Source: Oceanisphaera avium (GTDB taxonomy: Bacteria > Pseudomonadota > Gammaproteobacteria > Enterobacterales > Aeromonadaceae). From it: 64,000 nucleotides of DNA. The stretch spans positions 2,582,501 through 2,646,500 of the forward strand of contig NZ_CP021376.1 of assembly GCF_002157875.1 (NCBI RefSeq), given 5' to 3'. The translations under genes and the position numbers were made by a program. Within the stretch, counting starts at the first letter, position 1. Each line of letters begins with the position of its first letter. Below are positions 1 to 12,047 of the stretch, in pieces. The notes below the pieces were generated by a model. That model saw only the letters and a list, made by a program, of their open reading frames with translations. It was not told where the DNA came from and made no database searches.

Positions 1-20
1 AAGCTAAGGCTGCATAAAAC

Positions 21-39
21 ACACTTCTTGGGGTTGTAT

Positions 40-46
<7 letters not shown>
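21..46 (+). other. 5' arm of the 23S processing stem
   Basis: These bases are complementary to 2924-2950 at the other end of 23S, with a single bulge. Together they form the long terminal helix that RNase III cuts in pre-23S rRNA of gammaproteobacteria. The pairing is visible directly; the cleavage role is family knowledge. Confidence 0.8.
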
Positions 47-2923
<2,877 letters not shown>

Positions 2924-2931
<8 letters not shown>

Positions 2932-2950
2932 TACAACACCCAAGAAGTGT
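2924..2950 (+). other. 3' arm of the 23S processing stem
   Basis: Reverse complement of 21-46 apart from one bulged base. It closes the pre-23S processing helix just before the 23S-5S spacer. The spacer (2951-3094) contains no tRNA and no gene. Confidence 0.8.
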
Positions 2951-3094
2951 GAGACCTTGCGCTCAAGAGCAACAAACAAATTATTCAGATTACCGTACTC
3001 AACAGTACGATAACCAAACATCAGGCAGAAAAATTGCTCCATGCATTTTCTGCACTTCCGCCATCCCTGGCGGTCGCTTTCCAGATACCATTTA

Positions 3095-3213
3095 TGCCTG
3101 GCGGCCATAGCGCTGTGGAACCACCTGACTCCATGCCGAACTCAGTAGTGAAACGCAGCCGCGCCGATGATAGTGTGGCAGATGCCATGTGAAAGTAGGT
3201 CACTGCCAGGCGC
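3095..3213 (+). rRNA. rrf: 5S ribosomal RNA
   Basis: The sequence begins TGCCTGGCGGCC, contains the conserved CCGAACTCAG and GAAACGC blocks, and ends ACTGCCAGGC, so the terminal helix closes. Its length of about 119 nt is normal for 5S. It is the last gene of the rRNA operon: an intrinsic terminator follows within 15 bases and no tRNA is appended. Confidence 0.97.
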
Positions 3214-3223
3214 CAAATTCAAA

Positions 3224-3255
3224 AAGCCCGACTCGAAAGAGTCGGGCTTTTTTAT
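3224..3255 (+). terminator. rRNA operon terminator
   Basis: A perfect 10-bp stem (AGCCCGACTC / GAGTCGGGCT) with a GAAA tetraloop is followed by a run of T. It lies directly downstream of 5S rRNA. Confidence 0.95.
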
Positions 3256-3350
3256 TGACCTTAATATTATAAAACTTAGCAGCACTTAGTCGTATTATTA
3301 TTTATGCTGCACTCTTGGTGTGATGATACTAACCCCTTAACGAGGCAAAG

Positions 3351-4055
3351 ATGCATTGGGATATTAAAGGTTGGTTTGGGCTGCATGTGCTGGCCTTATT
3401 ATTATTTTTCTCGTGGTTTTTTGGCTATTGGCAAGGGATAGATGAGAGCATCTTTTGGTGGTTTAATGCCAAGCTGCTTAGCGTGCCAGGTTTTGCTTAT
3501 TTAGTTGCCTTTGTGAATCAGCGCTGGATAGACGGCGCTGTGGCCTTATTAATGGCAGGCTTTGTCTTTTCTTATGCCTGGCAGCTTAAGGGGCGTGAGC
3601 GCGCTAAGATAGGATGTTTGTTAGTGCTGATGGCGGGCTGTTTTTCATTACAAGCCGCCATAGGCAGTGCGCTTCCTATCGAGCGCCCTAGTCCCACGAT
3701 AGTTTATGAAAATGCTGAGCGAGTGAGCTTATTAGTGCCCAACATAAAAGGAAAAGATGCCTCGGGTGATTCTTTTCCAAGTGATCATGGGATTGGTTTT
3801 GCTACTTTTTTGCTGTTTGCCATTTATCGCTTTCCGCGTCGCTATTTATATATAGTGGCACCTTTAGTGCTTGTATTAGCGATGCCTAGAGTCATGTCCG
3901 GTGCTCATTGGTTTACTGATTTTATTTGTGGCTCTATTCCGCTGGCATTAATAACCGGTGCTTGGTTGTTTCATACGCCACTTGCCGATAAGTTTAGTGA
4001 GCTAATGATACGCCCTATTGAAAAATTATTGTTGAAGTGGCGACTACAAGGCTGA
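3351..4055 (+). CDS. lpxT: LpxT-like lipid A 1-diphosphate synthase (PAP2 family)
   Basis: A 234-residue polytopic inner-membrane PAP2-superfamily protein. The phosphatase motifs are visible in order: an arginine/proline element (IERPSPT, about residue 110), GDSFPSDHG (about 140) and PRVMSGAHWFTD (about 180), the latter two carrying the catalytic histidines. Length, the tripartite motif spelling and the start of the first helix resemble E. coli LpxT (YeiU). LpxT transfers a phosphate from undecaprenyl pyrophosphate to the lipid A 1-position and recycles the lipid carrier on the periplasmic side. A GAGG ribosome site precedes the ATG. It is monocistronic, between the rRNA terminator and its own terminator. 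A generic undecaprenyl-pyrophosphate phosphatase remains possible. Confidence 0.72.
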   Translation: MHWDIKGWFGLHVLALLLFFSWFFGYWQGIDESIFWWFNAKLLSVPGFAYLVAFVNQRWIDGAVALLMAGFVFSYAWQLKGRERAKIGCLLVLMAGCFSLQAAIGSALPIERPSPTIVYENAERVSLLVPNIKGKDASGDSFPSDHGIGFATFLLFAIYRFPRRYLYIVAPLVLVLAMPRVMSGAHWFTDFICGSIPLALITGAWLFHTPLADKFSELMIRPIEKLLLKWRLQG

Positions 4056-4096
4056 GAAGGCGTAACACATGAGGTTATGTTGTTAAATAAACATTG

Positions 4097-4122
4097 AGGG
4101 CGACGTTAAGTCGCCCTTTTTA
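4097..4122 (+). terminator. Terminator after lpxT
   Basis: AGGGCGAC and GTCGCCCT form an 8-bp stem with a short loop followed by TTTTTATT. It separates lpxT from the convergent CinA-like gene. No T tract exists on the opposite strand, so it serves the plus strand only. Confidence 0.85.
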
Positions 4123-4139
4123 TTGCGCTAGCTTGATGA

Positions 4140-5324
4140 TTAAAGTGAGGCGGGCAAAGTAAAACGCTCGCTGCAGGGCAAGATGTCATAATCAATCATT
4201 ACCGTTTCATTTTCCAGATAACGGCGCAGCATATCGAGGGCACTAAACGCTAACAGGCGACGTTGAGAGAGGGGGTCTCGAAAGTGCATTTGTAGCGTTT
4301 GTACCTGACAACCTTGAGCCGTTTTCAACGCTACGGGGATGCCCTTTGGACCCGCAGCGCCAATAGCAAGAGTAAGGGGACGCGCTGAGTTATTTAACCA
4401 GTGTGCTAAGTCTTGGGCGTCATCGGGTAGACCTGCAATATAGTGGCCTTCAAATTCGCGAGTAATAGTACTGATAGTATCGGTAAGTCGCCCACCACTG
4501 GCATCTTCAAATACCATTAGATCTTTATCGATTAACATTGGACCTAAGCTGGTAGTAAAGTCCATGGTATCTCGAGCGATGAGATGAGTGCCGACCTTGG
4601 CAAGTAACTGTTGTTCGGCGTGGCGAATGGCTTCGCAGTCTTCAGTATCGATAATTAGTTTTAGTTCTATAGTAGGCAGGTTAGCGCGATAGCCAAGGGT
4701 AATACCCGTTGGCCAATCGAGGGTATCTAACTTATCGCTTAGCCCTGACTCTGATAGACCAAATAAGAAGAAGCGGCGCACTTGGCTACGACCATTTTCG
4801 CCCAATTGATGACGCAATCGTGGCAAAATTTCTTTATCCATCATGACTTTGAGCTCGGAGGGCACGCCAGGCGTAAAGAAAAAAGTGGCGCGATTTAATT
4901 TAACAGCAAAGCCGCACGCGGTCCCAACCGGATTATCCACTAGCTCAGCACCTTGAGGCAGTAGTGCTTGCTTACTATTGCTGTTAGGCATTTCTCGATT
5001 GCGGTTAGCATATTTTTGTTGCATCACCTCAAGCCAATGCTGATTGAGCACCAGACTGACTTCACCGGCTTCGGCCATAGCTTCGGCGCTAATATCGTCA
5101 GAAGTGGGCCCTAAGCCGCCATTAACGATGACTATGTCTGCCTGCTGACTACGCTGCTTAAATAGCTCAACTAAATCCGCTTTGTCATCTCCTACTGTAA
5201 AGCGGCGACGCACCTGCCAGCCTTGCTCTAATAAGAATTGGGATAACCAACCGGCATTAGTATCGGTAATTAATCCGGTTAACACTTCATCGCCTGTGCT
5301 CACCAGCTCAATAACAGGTTCCAT
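4140..5324 (-). CDS. yfaY: CinA-like protein (YfaY type, MoCF-biosynthesis fold)
   Basis: A 394-residue protein. The N-terminal half is a MoeA/MogA-like domain with STGDEVL (about residue 9), VNGGLGPTSDD (about 66) and NNPVGTACGFA-like and FFTPGVPSE segments. The C-terminal third is divergent and does not show a clear CinA amidohydrolase (NMN deamidase) active site. This arrangement matches E. coli YfaY rather than the compact PncC. CinA family members act in NAD recycling as ADP-ribose pyrophosphatase and NMN deamidase, but catalytic activity here is uncertain. A GGAAAG ribosome site precedes the ATG. It is a single gene, divergent from metA. Confidence 0.8.
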   Translation of the reverse strand: MEPVIELVSTGDEVLTGLITDTNAGWLSQFLLEQGWQVRRRFTVGDDKADLVELFKQRSQQADIVIVNGGLGPTSDDISAEAMAEAGEVSLVLNQHWLEVMQQKYANRNREMPNSNSKQALLPQGAELVDNPVGTACGFAVKLNRATFFFTPGVPSELKVMMDKEILPRLRHQLGENGRSQVRRFFLFGLSESGLSDKLDTLDWPTGITLGYRANLPTIELKLIIDTEDCEAIRHAEQQLLAKVGTHLIARDTMDFTTSLGPMLIDKDLMVFEDASGGRLTDTISTITREFEGHYIAGLPDDAQDLAHWLNNSARPLTLAIGAAGPKGIPVALKTAQGCQVQTLQMHFRDPLSQRRLLAFSALDMLRRYLENETVMIDYDILPCSERFTLPASL

Positions 5325-5415
5325 AATAATCTTTCCTTCAAGGGTGTTAGGATGATTTTACCGTATCTTGGCCTTAGAGACATGTTAAGGATGACAAGAT
5401 TAGCTACTTTGTTGT

Positions 5416-5439
5416 AGAGTTCTAGATGTCTAGATTTCT
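5416..5439 (+). promoter_or_regulatory. MetJ operator: three tandem met boxes
   Basis: Three consecutive 8-mers, AGAGTTCT, AGATGTCT and AGATTTCT, match the met-box consensus AGACGTCT at 6, 7 and 6 of 8 positions in perfect 8-bp register. They end 26 bases before the metA start. MetJ binds such tandem boxes cooperatively with S-adenosylmethionine as corepressor in E. coli. The matches are seen; MetJ control is inferred. Confidence 0.75.
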
Positions 5440-5465
5440 TAGTGTTGTTGTACTGGAGTAAGCTC

Positions 5466-6410
5466 ATGCCTATTAGAATTCCCGATCGCTTGCCAGCGGC
5501 GAATGTGCTGTCTCAAGAAAATATCTTTGTGATGACAGAAACCCGTGCGGTGAATCAGGAAATCCGCCCGATGCGGGTACTGTTGCTTAACTTAATGCCT
5601 AAGAAAATAGAAACTGAAAATCAATTACTGCGCATGTTGTCTAATTCGCCACTGCAAATTAATGTGGATTTATTGCGTATTGACGACCGGCCCTCTAAAA
5701 ATACGCCCCAGTCGCACCTTGAAAGTTTTTATCACGACTTCGAACAAATTAAAGACCAATTTTACGACGGACTCATAATTACCGGTGCTCCGCTAGGCTT
5801 AACGGATTTTTGTGATGTGGTGTATTGGGAAAAAATAGAGCAAATAGTAGCTTGGGCAAAAAGTCATGTTACTTCTACCTTATTTTTATGTTGGGCCGCG
5901 CAAGCGGGCTTAAAAATCTTATATGGTTTAGATAAACGTACGCGTTTAGAAAAATTATCTGGCGTATATGAACATCAAAATTTAGGCGGTTATGATCCGC
6001 TGGTTCGCGGTTTTGATGATGTGTTTTTGGCTCCCCACTCTCGGTATGCCGATTTTCCTATTGCTTTATTACGAGAGAAAACCGACCTTAAAATCCTCGC
6101 CGCCTCAGAGAAGGTCGGGGTATATTTAGCGGCCAGCCCTGATGGACGCCAAGTCTTTGTTACCGGCCATCCAGAGTATGACGCCCACACGCTTGATAAT
6201 GAGTATCGCCGCGATCTTGAAGTAGGGATAGCACCTGTGATGCCAGAAAATTATTACCCTGATAATAACGCCACTAATTTGCCGCGGGCGACGTGGCGCA
6301 GCCATGGTCACTTATTGTTTGCTAACTGGTTGAATTACCATGTGTACCAGCTAACGCCGTATGATTTAAATACTCTCAATGCCACCGGTGAGGCCTTGAC
6401 CAGAGATTAA
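5466..6410 (+). CDS. metA: Homoserine O-succinyltransferase
   Basis: A 314-residue cytosolic enzyme that activates homoserine with succinyl-CoA, the first committed step of methionine synthesis. The N-terminus [11 protein letters not shown] is the family start, and the ATG at 5466 has a GGAG ribosome site 7 bases upstream, so the longer frame from 5442 is rejected. The block [11 protein letters not shown], the nucleophile cysteine in [10 protein letters not shown] (about residue 142) and the His/Glu pair in VTGHPEYDA (about 235-237) are present. Three met boxes overlap the promoter region. Together with metH in this window it covers the beginning and end of the methionine pathway. Confidence 0.96.
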   Translation: MPIRIPDRLPAANVLSQENIFVMTETRAVNQEIRPMRVLLLNLMPKKIETENQLLRMLSNSPLQINVDLLRIDDRPSKNTPQSHLESFYHDFEQIKDQFYDGLIITGAPLGLTDFCDVVYWEKIEQIVAWAKSHVTSTLFLCWAAQAGLKILYGLDKRTRLEKLSGVYEHQNLGGYDPLVRGFDDVFLAPHSRYADFPIALLREKTDLKILAASEKVGVYLAASPDGRQVFVTGHPEYDAHTLDNEYRRDLEVGIAPVMPENYYPDNNATNLPRATWRSHGHLLFANWLNYHVYQLTPYDLNTLNATGEALTRD

Positions 6411-6460
6411 GTCGGTGAACAACGAGATATAAAGCAAAAGGTGCGCAAGATAAGTCTAAA

Positions 6461-6490
6461 AAAAGCCCCTCACTTAAGTGAGGGGCTTTT
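6461..6490. terminator. Bidirectional terminator between metA and the antiporter gene
   Basis: A perfect 30-base palindrome, AAAAGCCCCTCACTT followed by its complement, has A runs on the left and T runs on the right. It can therefore end transcripts from both convergent genes. Confidence 0.9.
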
Positions 6491-6590
6491 TTATCCGAAG
6501 TGACTAAGCGAATAGTGACTAAGCGAGTAATGAAGTAAGCAGCGTTAGGCCTTATTGCTTCTCATAACTTACGGCTCACCTCTCACTGCA

Positions 6591-7880
6591 TCACTCAATT
6601 GGAAAGCCGGCTTTTTCAGCGGCTTTGGCTTTATTTATCATGGGGGTAATGGTCATGCCTTGAACAATAATAGAGAACAGCACAATGGCGTAAGTCATCA
6701 TCAAAATAACGTCACGCAGTTCAATATTACCATTGGCACCCAGTTTTACTCCTGCTGGGATAGACAGCGCCATTGCCAACGATAAACCGCCACGCAAACC
6801 GCCCCAAGTTAAGATCCTAATGGAGAACTTGTTGTAGCTTCTAAAGCGGCGAAAGCCAACATAAGGTAAAGAGACACTAAGAAAACGCCCCGCCAGTACG
6901 AGCGGTATGCCCCCTAGTACTAAAATCCACGCTTGCCAGTGAAACTCCACCAATAACATGGCCAGGCCAATAAGCAAAAATAACAGTGCGTTTAAAAATT
7001 CATCCAACAAATGCCAAAATTCATCCAGGTATTTTTCACTTTGCTCAGAAAAGCCGGTATAGCGTGTCCAGTTACCAATCATAATACCGGTGACCACCAT
7101 GGCTAATGCACCTGACACGCCCAACATATTGGCTAAGGCAAAGCCGGCGGTAGGAATACATAAGGTCATTAATAGCTCCATGGAGCCATCATCGGTGGCA
7201 CTGATCATTAAGTGCGCCATTAAGCCTAATAGACCACCAAAAATAATGCCGCCGATGGCTTCATGAGTGAATAGTGTGAGCACAGAGCCAAAGGTGGCCT
7301 CGGTGCCACTAAAGGCCACGGCGAAGATAGTTAAGAAGATAACTAAGCCAATACCATCATTAAATAAAGACTCGCCTTCAATTTGTATGGCAATTTGTTC
7401 AGGCGCCCCTAATTTTTTCACGATAGCGAGGACTGCAATAGGGTCGGTAGGGGAAATAAGCGCGCCAAATAACAGGCAATAAACAAACGATAAGGGAATG
7501 CCCGCCACTTGGGCTAAAAGCCATAATCCGCCGGCCACGACCACAGTGGAAATAAGTACGCCAAAGATAACGAGAATAAAAATTTCCCATTTTTGGCTTT
7601 TCATGGCCGGTAAATTAATGCCCAGACCGCCCGCAAACAGCAAGAACCCAAGAATACCTTGTAGCAAAAACTCGCCAAAATCGACGGTTTCTAGCGTAGT
7701 AATGGCGTGTTCTTGTAACTCTGGCCAAGTGGTTTTGCCAAGAATTAGCATTAAAATAGAAATGATTAGCGCGCCAAAAGTAATGGCAATGGTGGTTTGT
7801 ATCTTCATTATGTATTGGTTGACGAAGGCGATGGTGATCGCCATCGCCGCCAAAATACATAAAGTGTAATAGACGCTCAT
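6591..7880 (-). CDS. CPA1-family Na+(K+)/H+ antiporter (NhaP type)
   Basis: A 429-residue polytopic membrane protein with about 12 hydrophobic segments. Signature elements of monovalent cation:proton antiporter family 1 are visible: GALISPTDPIAVLAI (about residue 138) and the ion-binding EGESLFNDGIGLV (about 168), whose Asn-Asp pair typifies electroneutral CPA1 exchangers. WGGLRGGLSLAMALSIP (about 365) is the conserved arginine-containing helix. No cytosolic regulatory domain follows. It would expel Na+ in exchange for H+ for pH and salt homeostasis; the cation preference cannot be read from sequence. It is monocistronic, convergent with metA and divergent from metH. Confidence 0.88.
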   Translation of the reverse strand: MSVYYTLCILAAMAITIAFVNQYIMKIQTTIAITFGALIISILMLILGKTTWPELQEHAITTLETVDFGEFLLQGILGFLLFAGGLGINLPAMKSQKWEIFILVIFGVLISTVVVAGGLWLLAQVAGIPLSFVYCLLFGALISPTDPIAVLAIVKKLGAPEQIAIQIEGESLFNDGIGLVIFLTIFAVAFSGTEATFGSVLTLFTHEAIGGIIFGGLLGLMAHLMISATDDGSMELLMTLCIPTAGFALANMLGVSGALAMVVTGIMIGNWTRYTGFSEQSEKYLDEFWHLLDEFLNALLFLLIGLAMLLVEFHWQAWILVLGGIPLVLAGRFLSVSLPYVGFRRFRSYNKFSIRILTWGGLRGGLSLAMALSIPAGVKLGANGNIELRDVILMMTYAIVLFSIIVQGMTITPMINKAKAAEKAGFPIE

Positions 7881-7980
7881 GTGCAGGGTTCCGATGGGTT
7901 ATTTTATTATAATAGCAAGCATAGTCGCGAGTCTGAGCCCGCTCAGCATATTGTGCCCTAAAGCCTAAGTCTTCACTATA

Positions 7981-8007
7981 AAAACTGAGCTAATTTTATG
8001 CAGTTTT
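7981..8007. repeat. Inverted repeat in the metH upstream region
   Basis: AAAACTG and CAGTTTT are spaced 13 bases apart, in the 239-bp gap between the divergent antiporter gene and metH. It could be an operator half-site pair or chance in an AT-rich stretch. No MetR consensus (TGAA-N5-TTCA) or convincing met-box array was seen here. Confidence 0.3.
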
Positions 8008-8119
8008 AGTAATAAAAAATATTTTTATAGTCATAGACGTAGAGCGCTAGCGTTCTAATTAAGCTTTGTGTGATAACATGACGAAAGCCCACGGAACTAG
8101 GTTGTAACAGGAGTCAACA

Positions 8120-11100
8120 GTGTCCAGATCCCCCGTTTTTTCCCAGCTTGAACAGGCGCTAGCCGAACGCATTCTTATTATAGATGGGGGCATGGGGACC
8201 ATGATCCAGTCTCACCGGCTGGATGAAGCTGCGTATCGTGGCGCGCGCTTTGCTGATTGGCCCTCTGATGTTAAAGGTAATAACGATCTGTTGGTGCTTA
8301 GCCAGCCCGAGTTAATTGCCCAGATCCACAGTGATTATTTCGCCGCGGGTGCTGACATTGTAGAAACCAATACCTTTAACGCCACTCATATCGCCATGGC
8401 CGATTATCAAATGGAATCGCTGGCGGCTGAAATGAACTTTGAAGCGGCAAAATTAGCCCGTAAAGTCGCCGATGAGTGGACTGCTAAAGAGCCCCATAAG
8501 CCGCGCTTTGTAGCAGGCGTATTAGGACCTACCAACCGTACCGCGTCTATTTCCCCAGATGTGAATGATGCGGGGTACCGTAACGTATCCTTCGATCAAT
8601 TAGTGGCCGCTTATACTGAAGCGACGCAAGCGCTCATTGAAGGCGGCGCGCATCTGATCATGATCGAAACCATCTTCGATACGCTAAATGCGAAAGCTGC
8701 CGTGTTTGCTATTGAAACGTTGTTCGACACACTAGGAACTCGGATTCCGGTGATGATCTCTGGCACCATTACCGATGCTTCGGGTCGTACCTTAACTGGC
8801 CAAACTACGGAAGCCTTCTACCATTCGTTGCGCCATGCTAAGCCTATCTCTTTTGGCTTAAACTGTGCATTGGGTCCCAAAGAGTTACGCCAATACGTCG
8901 CAGAGCTGTCACGTATCAGTGAAACTTATGTCTCCGCTCACCCTAATGCCGGCTTACCTAATGCCTTTGGTGAATATGATCTTGAAGCTCAAGAGATGGC
9001 CGAGCATATTCGAGAGTGGGCAGAAAGTGGCTTCTTAAATCTAGTCGGCGGTTGCTGTGGCTCCACACCTGACCATATTCGAGTGATGGCTCAAGCGGTT
9101 GCTAACATTAAGCCGCGCGTCTTACCCGATATCAAGCCTGCTTGTCGCTTATCGGGCTTAGAGCCTTTTAATATTTTTGCCGACTCTATGTTTGTTAACG
9201 TAGGTGAGCGTACCAACGTCACCGGTTCGGCTAAATTTAAACGCTTAATTAAAGAAGAGCTTTACGATGAAGCGCTGCAAGTAGCGCTGCAGCAAGTTGA
9301 GAACGGCGCGCAAATAATCGACATTAATATGGATGAGGGCATGCTGGACTCCAAAGCCTGCATGACACGTTTTTTAAACCTCATTGCCGGCGAGCCTGAT
9401 ATTTCGCGGGTGCCCATTATGCTGGACTCTTCTAAATGGGAAGTATTAGAAGCAGGTCTTAAGTGCATTCAAGGCAAAGGCATTGTTAACTCCATCTCAA
9501 TGAAAGAAGGGGTTGAACCCTTTATTGAACAAGCCAAATTGGTGCGTCGCTATGGCGCGGCCGTGATTGTGATGGCGTTTGATGAAGTTGGCCAAGCTGA
9601 TACTCGTGAGCGAAAATTTGAAATTTGCCAGCGCGCTTATCGTATCTTAGTGGATGAAGTGGGTTTTCCGGCGGAAGACATTATTTTTGATCCTAATATC
9701 TTTGCCGTAGCCACGGGTATTGAAGAGCATAATAACTACGCGGTGGAATTCATCGAGGTAGTAAAAGACATAAAGGCCAATTTGCCCCATGCCATGGTCT
9801 CGGGGGGCGTGTCGAACGTATCTTTCTCATTTCGTGGTAATGAAGTGGTACGTGAAGCGATTCACTCAGTATTTTTATATCACGCAGTGCGCAACGGCAT
9901 GGACATGGGAATTGTCAATGCAGGGCAATTAGCCATTTATGAAGATATAGAGCCCGAGCTAAAAGAAAAAGTGATTGCCGTTGTACTCAATGAAAACGAA
10001 GGTGCCACCGAAGCTTTATTAGAAATAGCTGAGCATTATCGTAACAGTGGCGGTGAAGCGATTGATCCTCGAGATTTAGAATGGCGTAGTTGGGAAGTAA
10101 ACAAGCGTTTAGCGCATTCGCTAGTAAAAGGCATTACGGATTTTATTGAAGAAGACACTGAGGCTGCGCGCCTGGAAGCCGCTCGACCCCTTGATGTGAT
10201 TGAAGGGCCATTAATGGATGGCATGAATGTAGTGGGTGATTTATTTGGCGACGGTAAAATGTTTTTACCGCAAGTAGTGAAGTCGGCGCGCGTAATGAAG
10301 CGCGCAGTCGCCTATTTAAATCCCTATATTGAAGCCAGCAAAGAAGTCGGCCAAACCAATGGCAAAGTGGTGATGGCTACTGTAAAAGGCGATGTGCACG
10401 ACATTGGAAAAAATATCGTGGGCGTGGTTTTACAGTGTAATAACTTTGAAGTAGTCGACTTAGGCGTCATGGTGCCTTGTGAAAAAATTCTACAAACCGC
10501 CCGTGAAGTAAATGCCGATATGATTGGCTTATCGGGCTTGATTACCCCCTCCCTCGATGAAATGGTTAATGTGGCCAAAGAGATGCAACGCCAAGGCTTT
10601 ACCATACCGCTGTTAATTGGTGGTGCTACTACTTCTAAGGCGCACACTGCCGTTAAAATTGAGCAGAACTATCAAGAGCCAGTGGTATATGTCTCGAATG
10701 CTTCCCGTGCCGTGGGTGTGGTACAAACGTTGTTAAGCAAAGAGAATAAGCCAGCCTTTGTCGAGCGCTTAAATAAAGAATACGACATAGTGCGCGATCA
10801 ACATGCCCGTAAGCAGCCTCGTACTAAGCCCATTTCTCTTGAGGCGGCGCGTGCGAATAAAGTGGCTATCGACTGGGCTAATTACGTGCCTCCCGTGCCC
10901 GCTAAGCTGGGAGTACATGAGTTTCATAACACGCCTATTTCGGTGGTACGTGAATATATCGACTGGTCACCCTTTTTTATGACCTGGGGCTTAGCCGGTA
11001 AATACCCTCGTATCTTAGAAGATGAAGTAGTGGGTGAAGAAGCCACTAAGTTATTTATTGATGCTCAGGCTATGCTGGATAAATTTGAAAAAGACGCCAC

Positions 11101-11800
11101 CTTGCGCTGTGCGGGTGTGATTGGTTTATTCCCTGCCAACTCGGTAGGAGATGATGTCGAGATTTATAGTGATGAGTCTCGCACGCAGGTCCTAGAGACA
11201 CTGCGCTTTTTGCGCCAACAAACCGAGAAAAAAGACGGTTTTCCTAACTACTGTTTAGCAGACTATGTAGCACCTAAGGGCGTGCAGCCGGACTATGTCG
11301 GAGGCTTTGCGGTCACCGGTGGCATCGGTGAAGAAGACATCATTCGTCGTTATAAAGAGGCGGAAGATGACTATAATGCCATTCTTGCCGGCTCAGTGGC
11401 TGATCGCTTAGCTGAAGCCTTTGCTGAATACTTACACTTGCTGGTGCGCCGTGAGTACTGGGGCTATGCCGTTGATGAGCAGCTAAGTAATGAAGAGCTA
11501 GTACGCGAAAAGTATGTGGGTATTCGTCCCGCGCCTGGATATCCTGCTTGTCCCGAGCATACCGAAAAAGGTACGCTGTGGCAGTGGCTAGATGTTGAAA
11601 AACGAATTGGCATGCAGTTAACAGAATCTTACGCCATGCGCCCAGGTGCAGCCGTTGCCGGTTTTTACTTTTCTTATCCGGATACGCGCTATTTTGCCGT
11701 AGCACAAATTCAAGAAGATCAGCTGCTTGATTATGCCAAACGTAAAGGCATGAGCCGAGAGCAAGCGGAGAAATGGTTAGCGCCGAACTTAAGCGCTTAG
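8120..11800 (+). CDS. metH: Cobalamin-dependent methionine synthase
   Basis: A 1226-residue modular cytosolic enzyme, essentially the E. coli length. It transfers the methyl group of 5-methyltetrahydrofolate through cobalamin to homocysteine. The homocysteine domain comes first, with the zinc cysteines at C249 and C312-C313 (GGCCGS). Next is the pterin domain ([12 protein letters not shown], about 360), then the cobalamin cap and Rossmann domain with DVHDIGKN, whose H760 is the cobalt ligand. The C-terminal AdoMet-reactivation domain carries [15 protein letters not shown]. The start codon is GTG, chosen because AGGAG lies 6-7 bases upstream and the length fits the family. The gene stands alone, followed by its own terminator. 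Confidence 0.98.
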   Translation: MSRSPVFSQLEQALAERILIIDGGMGTMIQSHRLDEAAYRGARFADWPSDVKGNNDLLVLSQPELIAQIHSDYFAAGADIVETNTFNATHIAMADYQMESLAAEMNFEAAKLARKVADEWTAKEPHKPRFVAGVLGPTNRTASISPDVNDAGYRNVSFDQLVAAYTEATQALIEGGAHLIMIETIFDTLNAKAAVFAIETLFDTLGTRIPVMISGTITDASGRTLTGQTTEAFYHSLRHAKPISFGLNCALGPKELRQYVAELSRISETYVSAHPNAGLPNAFGEYDLEAQEMAEHIREWAESGFLNLVGGCCGSTPDHIRVMAQAVANIKPRVLPDIKPACRLSGLEPFNIFADSMFVNVGERTNVTGSAKFKRLIKEELYDEALQVALQQVENGAQIIDINMDEGMLDSKACMTRFLNLIAGEPDISRVPIMLDSSKWEVLEAGLKCIQGKGIVNSISMKEGVEPFIEQAKLVRRYGAAVIVMAFDEVGQADTRERKFEICQRAYRILVDEVGFPAEDIIFDPNIFAVATGIEEHNNYAVEFIEVVKDIKANLPHAMVSGGVSNVSFSFRGNEVVREAIHSVFLYHAVRNGMDMGIVNAGQLAIYEDIEPELKEKVIAVVLNENEGATEALLEIAEHYRNSGGEAIDPRDLEWRSWEVNKRLAHSLVKGITDFIEEDTEAARLEAARPLDVIEGPLMDGMNVVGDLFGDGKMFLPQVVKSARVMKRAVAYLNPYIEASKEVGQTNGKVVMATVKGDVHDIGKNIVGVVLQCNNFEVVDLGVMVPCEKILQTAREVNADMIGLSGLITPSLDEMVNVAKEMQRQGFTIPLLIGGATTSKAHTAVKIEQNYQEPVVYVSNASRAVGVVQTLLSKENKPAFVERLNKEYDIVRDQHARKQPRTKPISLEAARANKVAIDWANYVPPVPAKLGVHEFHNTPISVVREYIDWSPFFMTWGLAGKYPRILEDEVVGEEATKLFIDAQAMLDKFEKDATLRCAGVIGLFPANSVGDDVEIYSDESRTQVLETLRFLRQQTEKKDGFPNYCLADYVAPKGVQPDYVGGFAVTGGIGEEDIIRRYKEAEDDYNAILAGSVADRLAEAFAEYLHLLVRREYWGYAVDEQLSNEELVREKYVGIRPAPGYPACPEHTEKGTLWQWLDVEKRIGMQLTESYAMRPGAAVAGFYFSYPDTRYFAVAQIQEDQLLDYAKRKGMSREQAEKWLAPNLSA

Positions 11801-11835
11801 GGGGCTCGTGTTAAGAGCAAGACGAACCTTAAGTG

Positions 11836-11860
11836 AAAAAGGCGCCGTGGGCGCCTTTTT
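11836..11860 (+). terminator. metH terminator
   Basis: AAAAAGGCGCC, a 3-base loop and GGCGCCTTTTT form a strong stem flanked by A and T runs 35 bases after the metH stop. The rest of 11861-12047 shows no gene. A frame of 67 codons at 11808-12011 runs through this hairpin and has no recognisable content. Confidence 0.92.
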
Positions 11861-12047
11861 ATTAACCATTGGCTGCTACATTCAAGTAAAGCAAATAAAT
11901 ATAACGCTGGGCGCGGCATTAATGAGCGGATACGCGGTTATTGTTCGCCCTTATTATCACAAATTTAATATCAGAGCTGAATGGCTGGACAGGATCTTGC
12001 CATTCACGTAGCTTCTGCGACATTTATATCACCTAAGGGAGCCAGCC

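Noticed and set aside
8035..8062. AGACGT-containing stretch upstream of metH as MetJ operator
   Set aside because: Only one partial box; the neighbouring 8-mers in register do not match AGACGTCT.
8093..8119. GGAACTA just upstream of metH as sigma-E -35
   Set aside because: Too close to the ribosome site and start codon, with no -10 match.
11808..12011. 67-codon frame after metH
   Set aside because: It runs through the metH terminator hairpin and has no recognisable domain.
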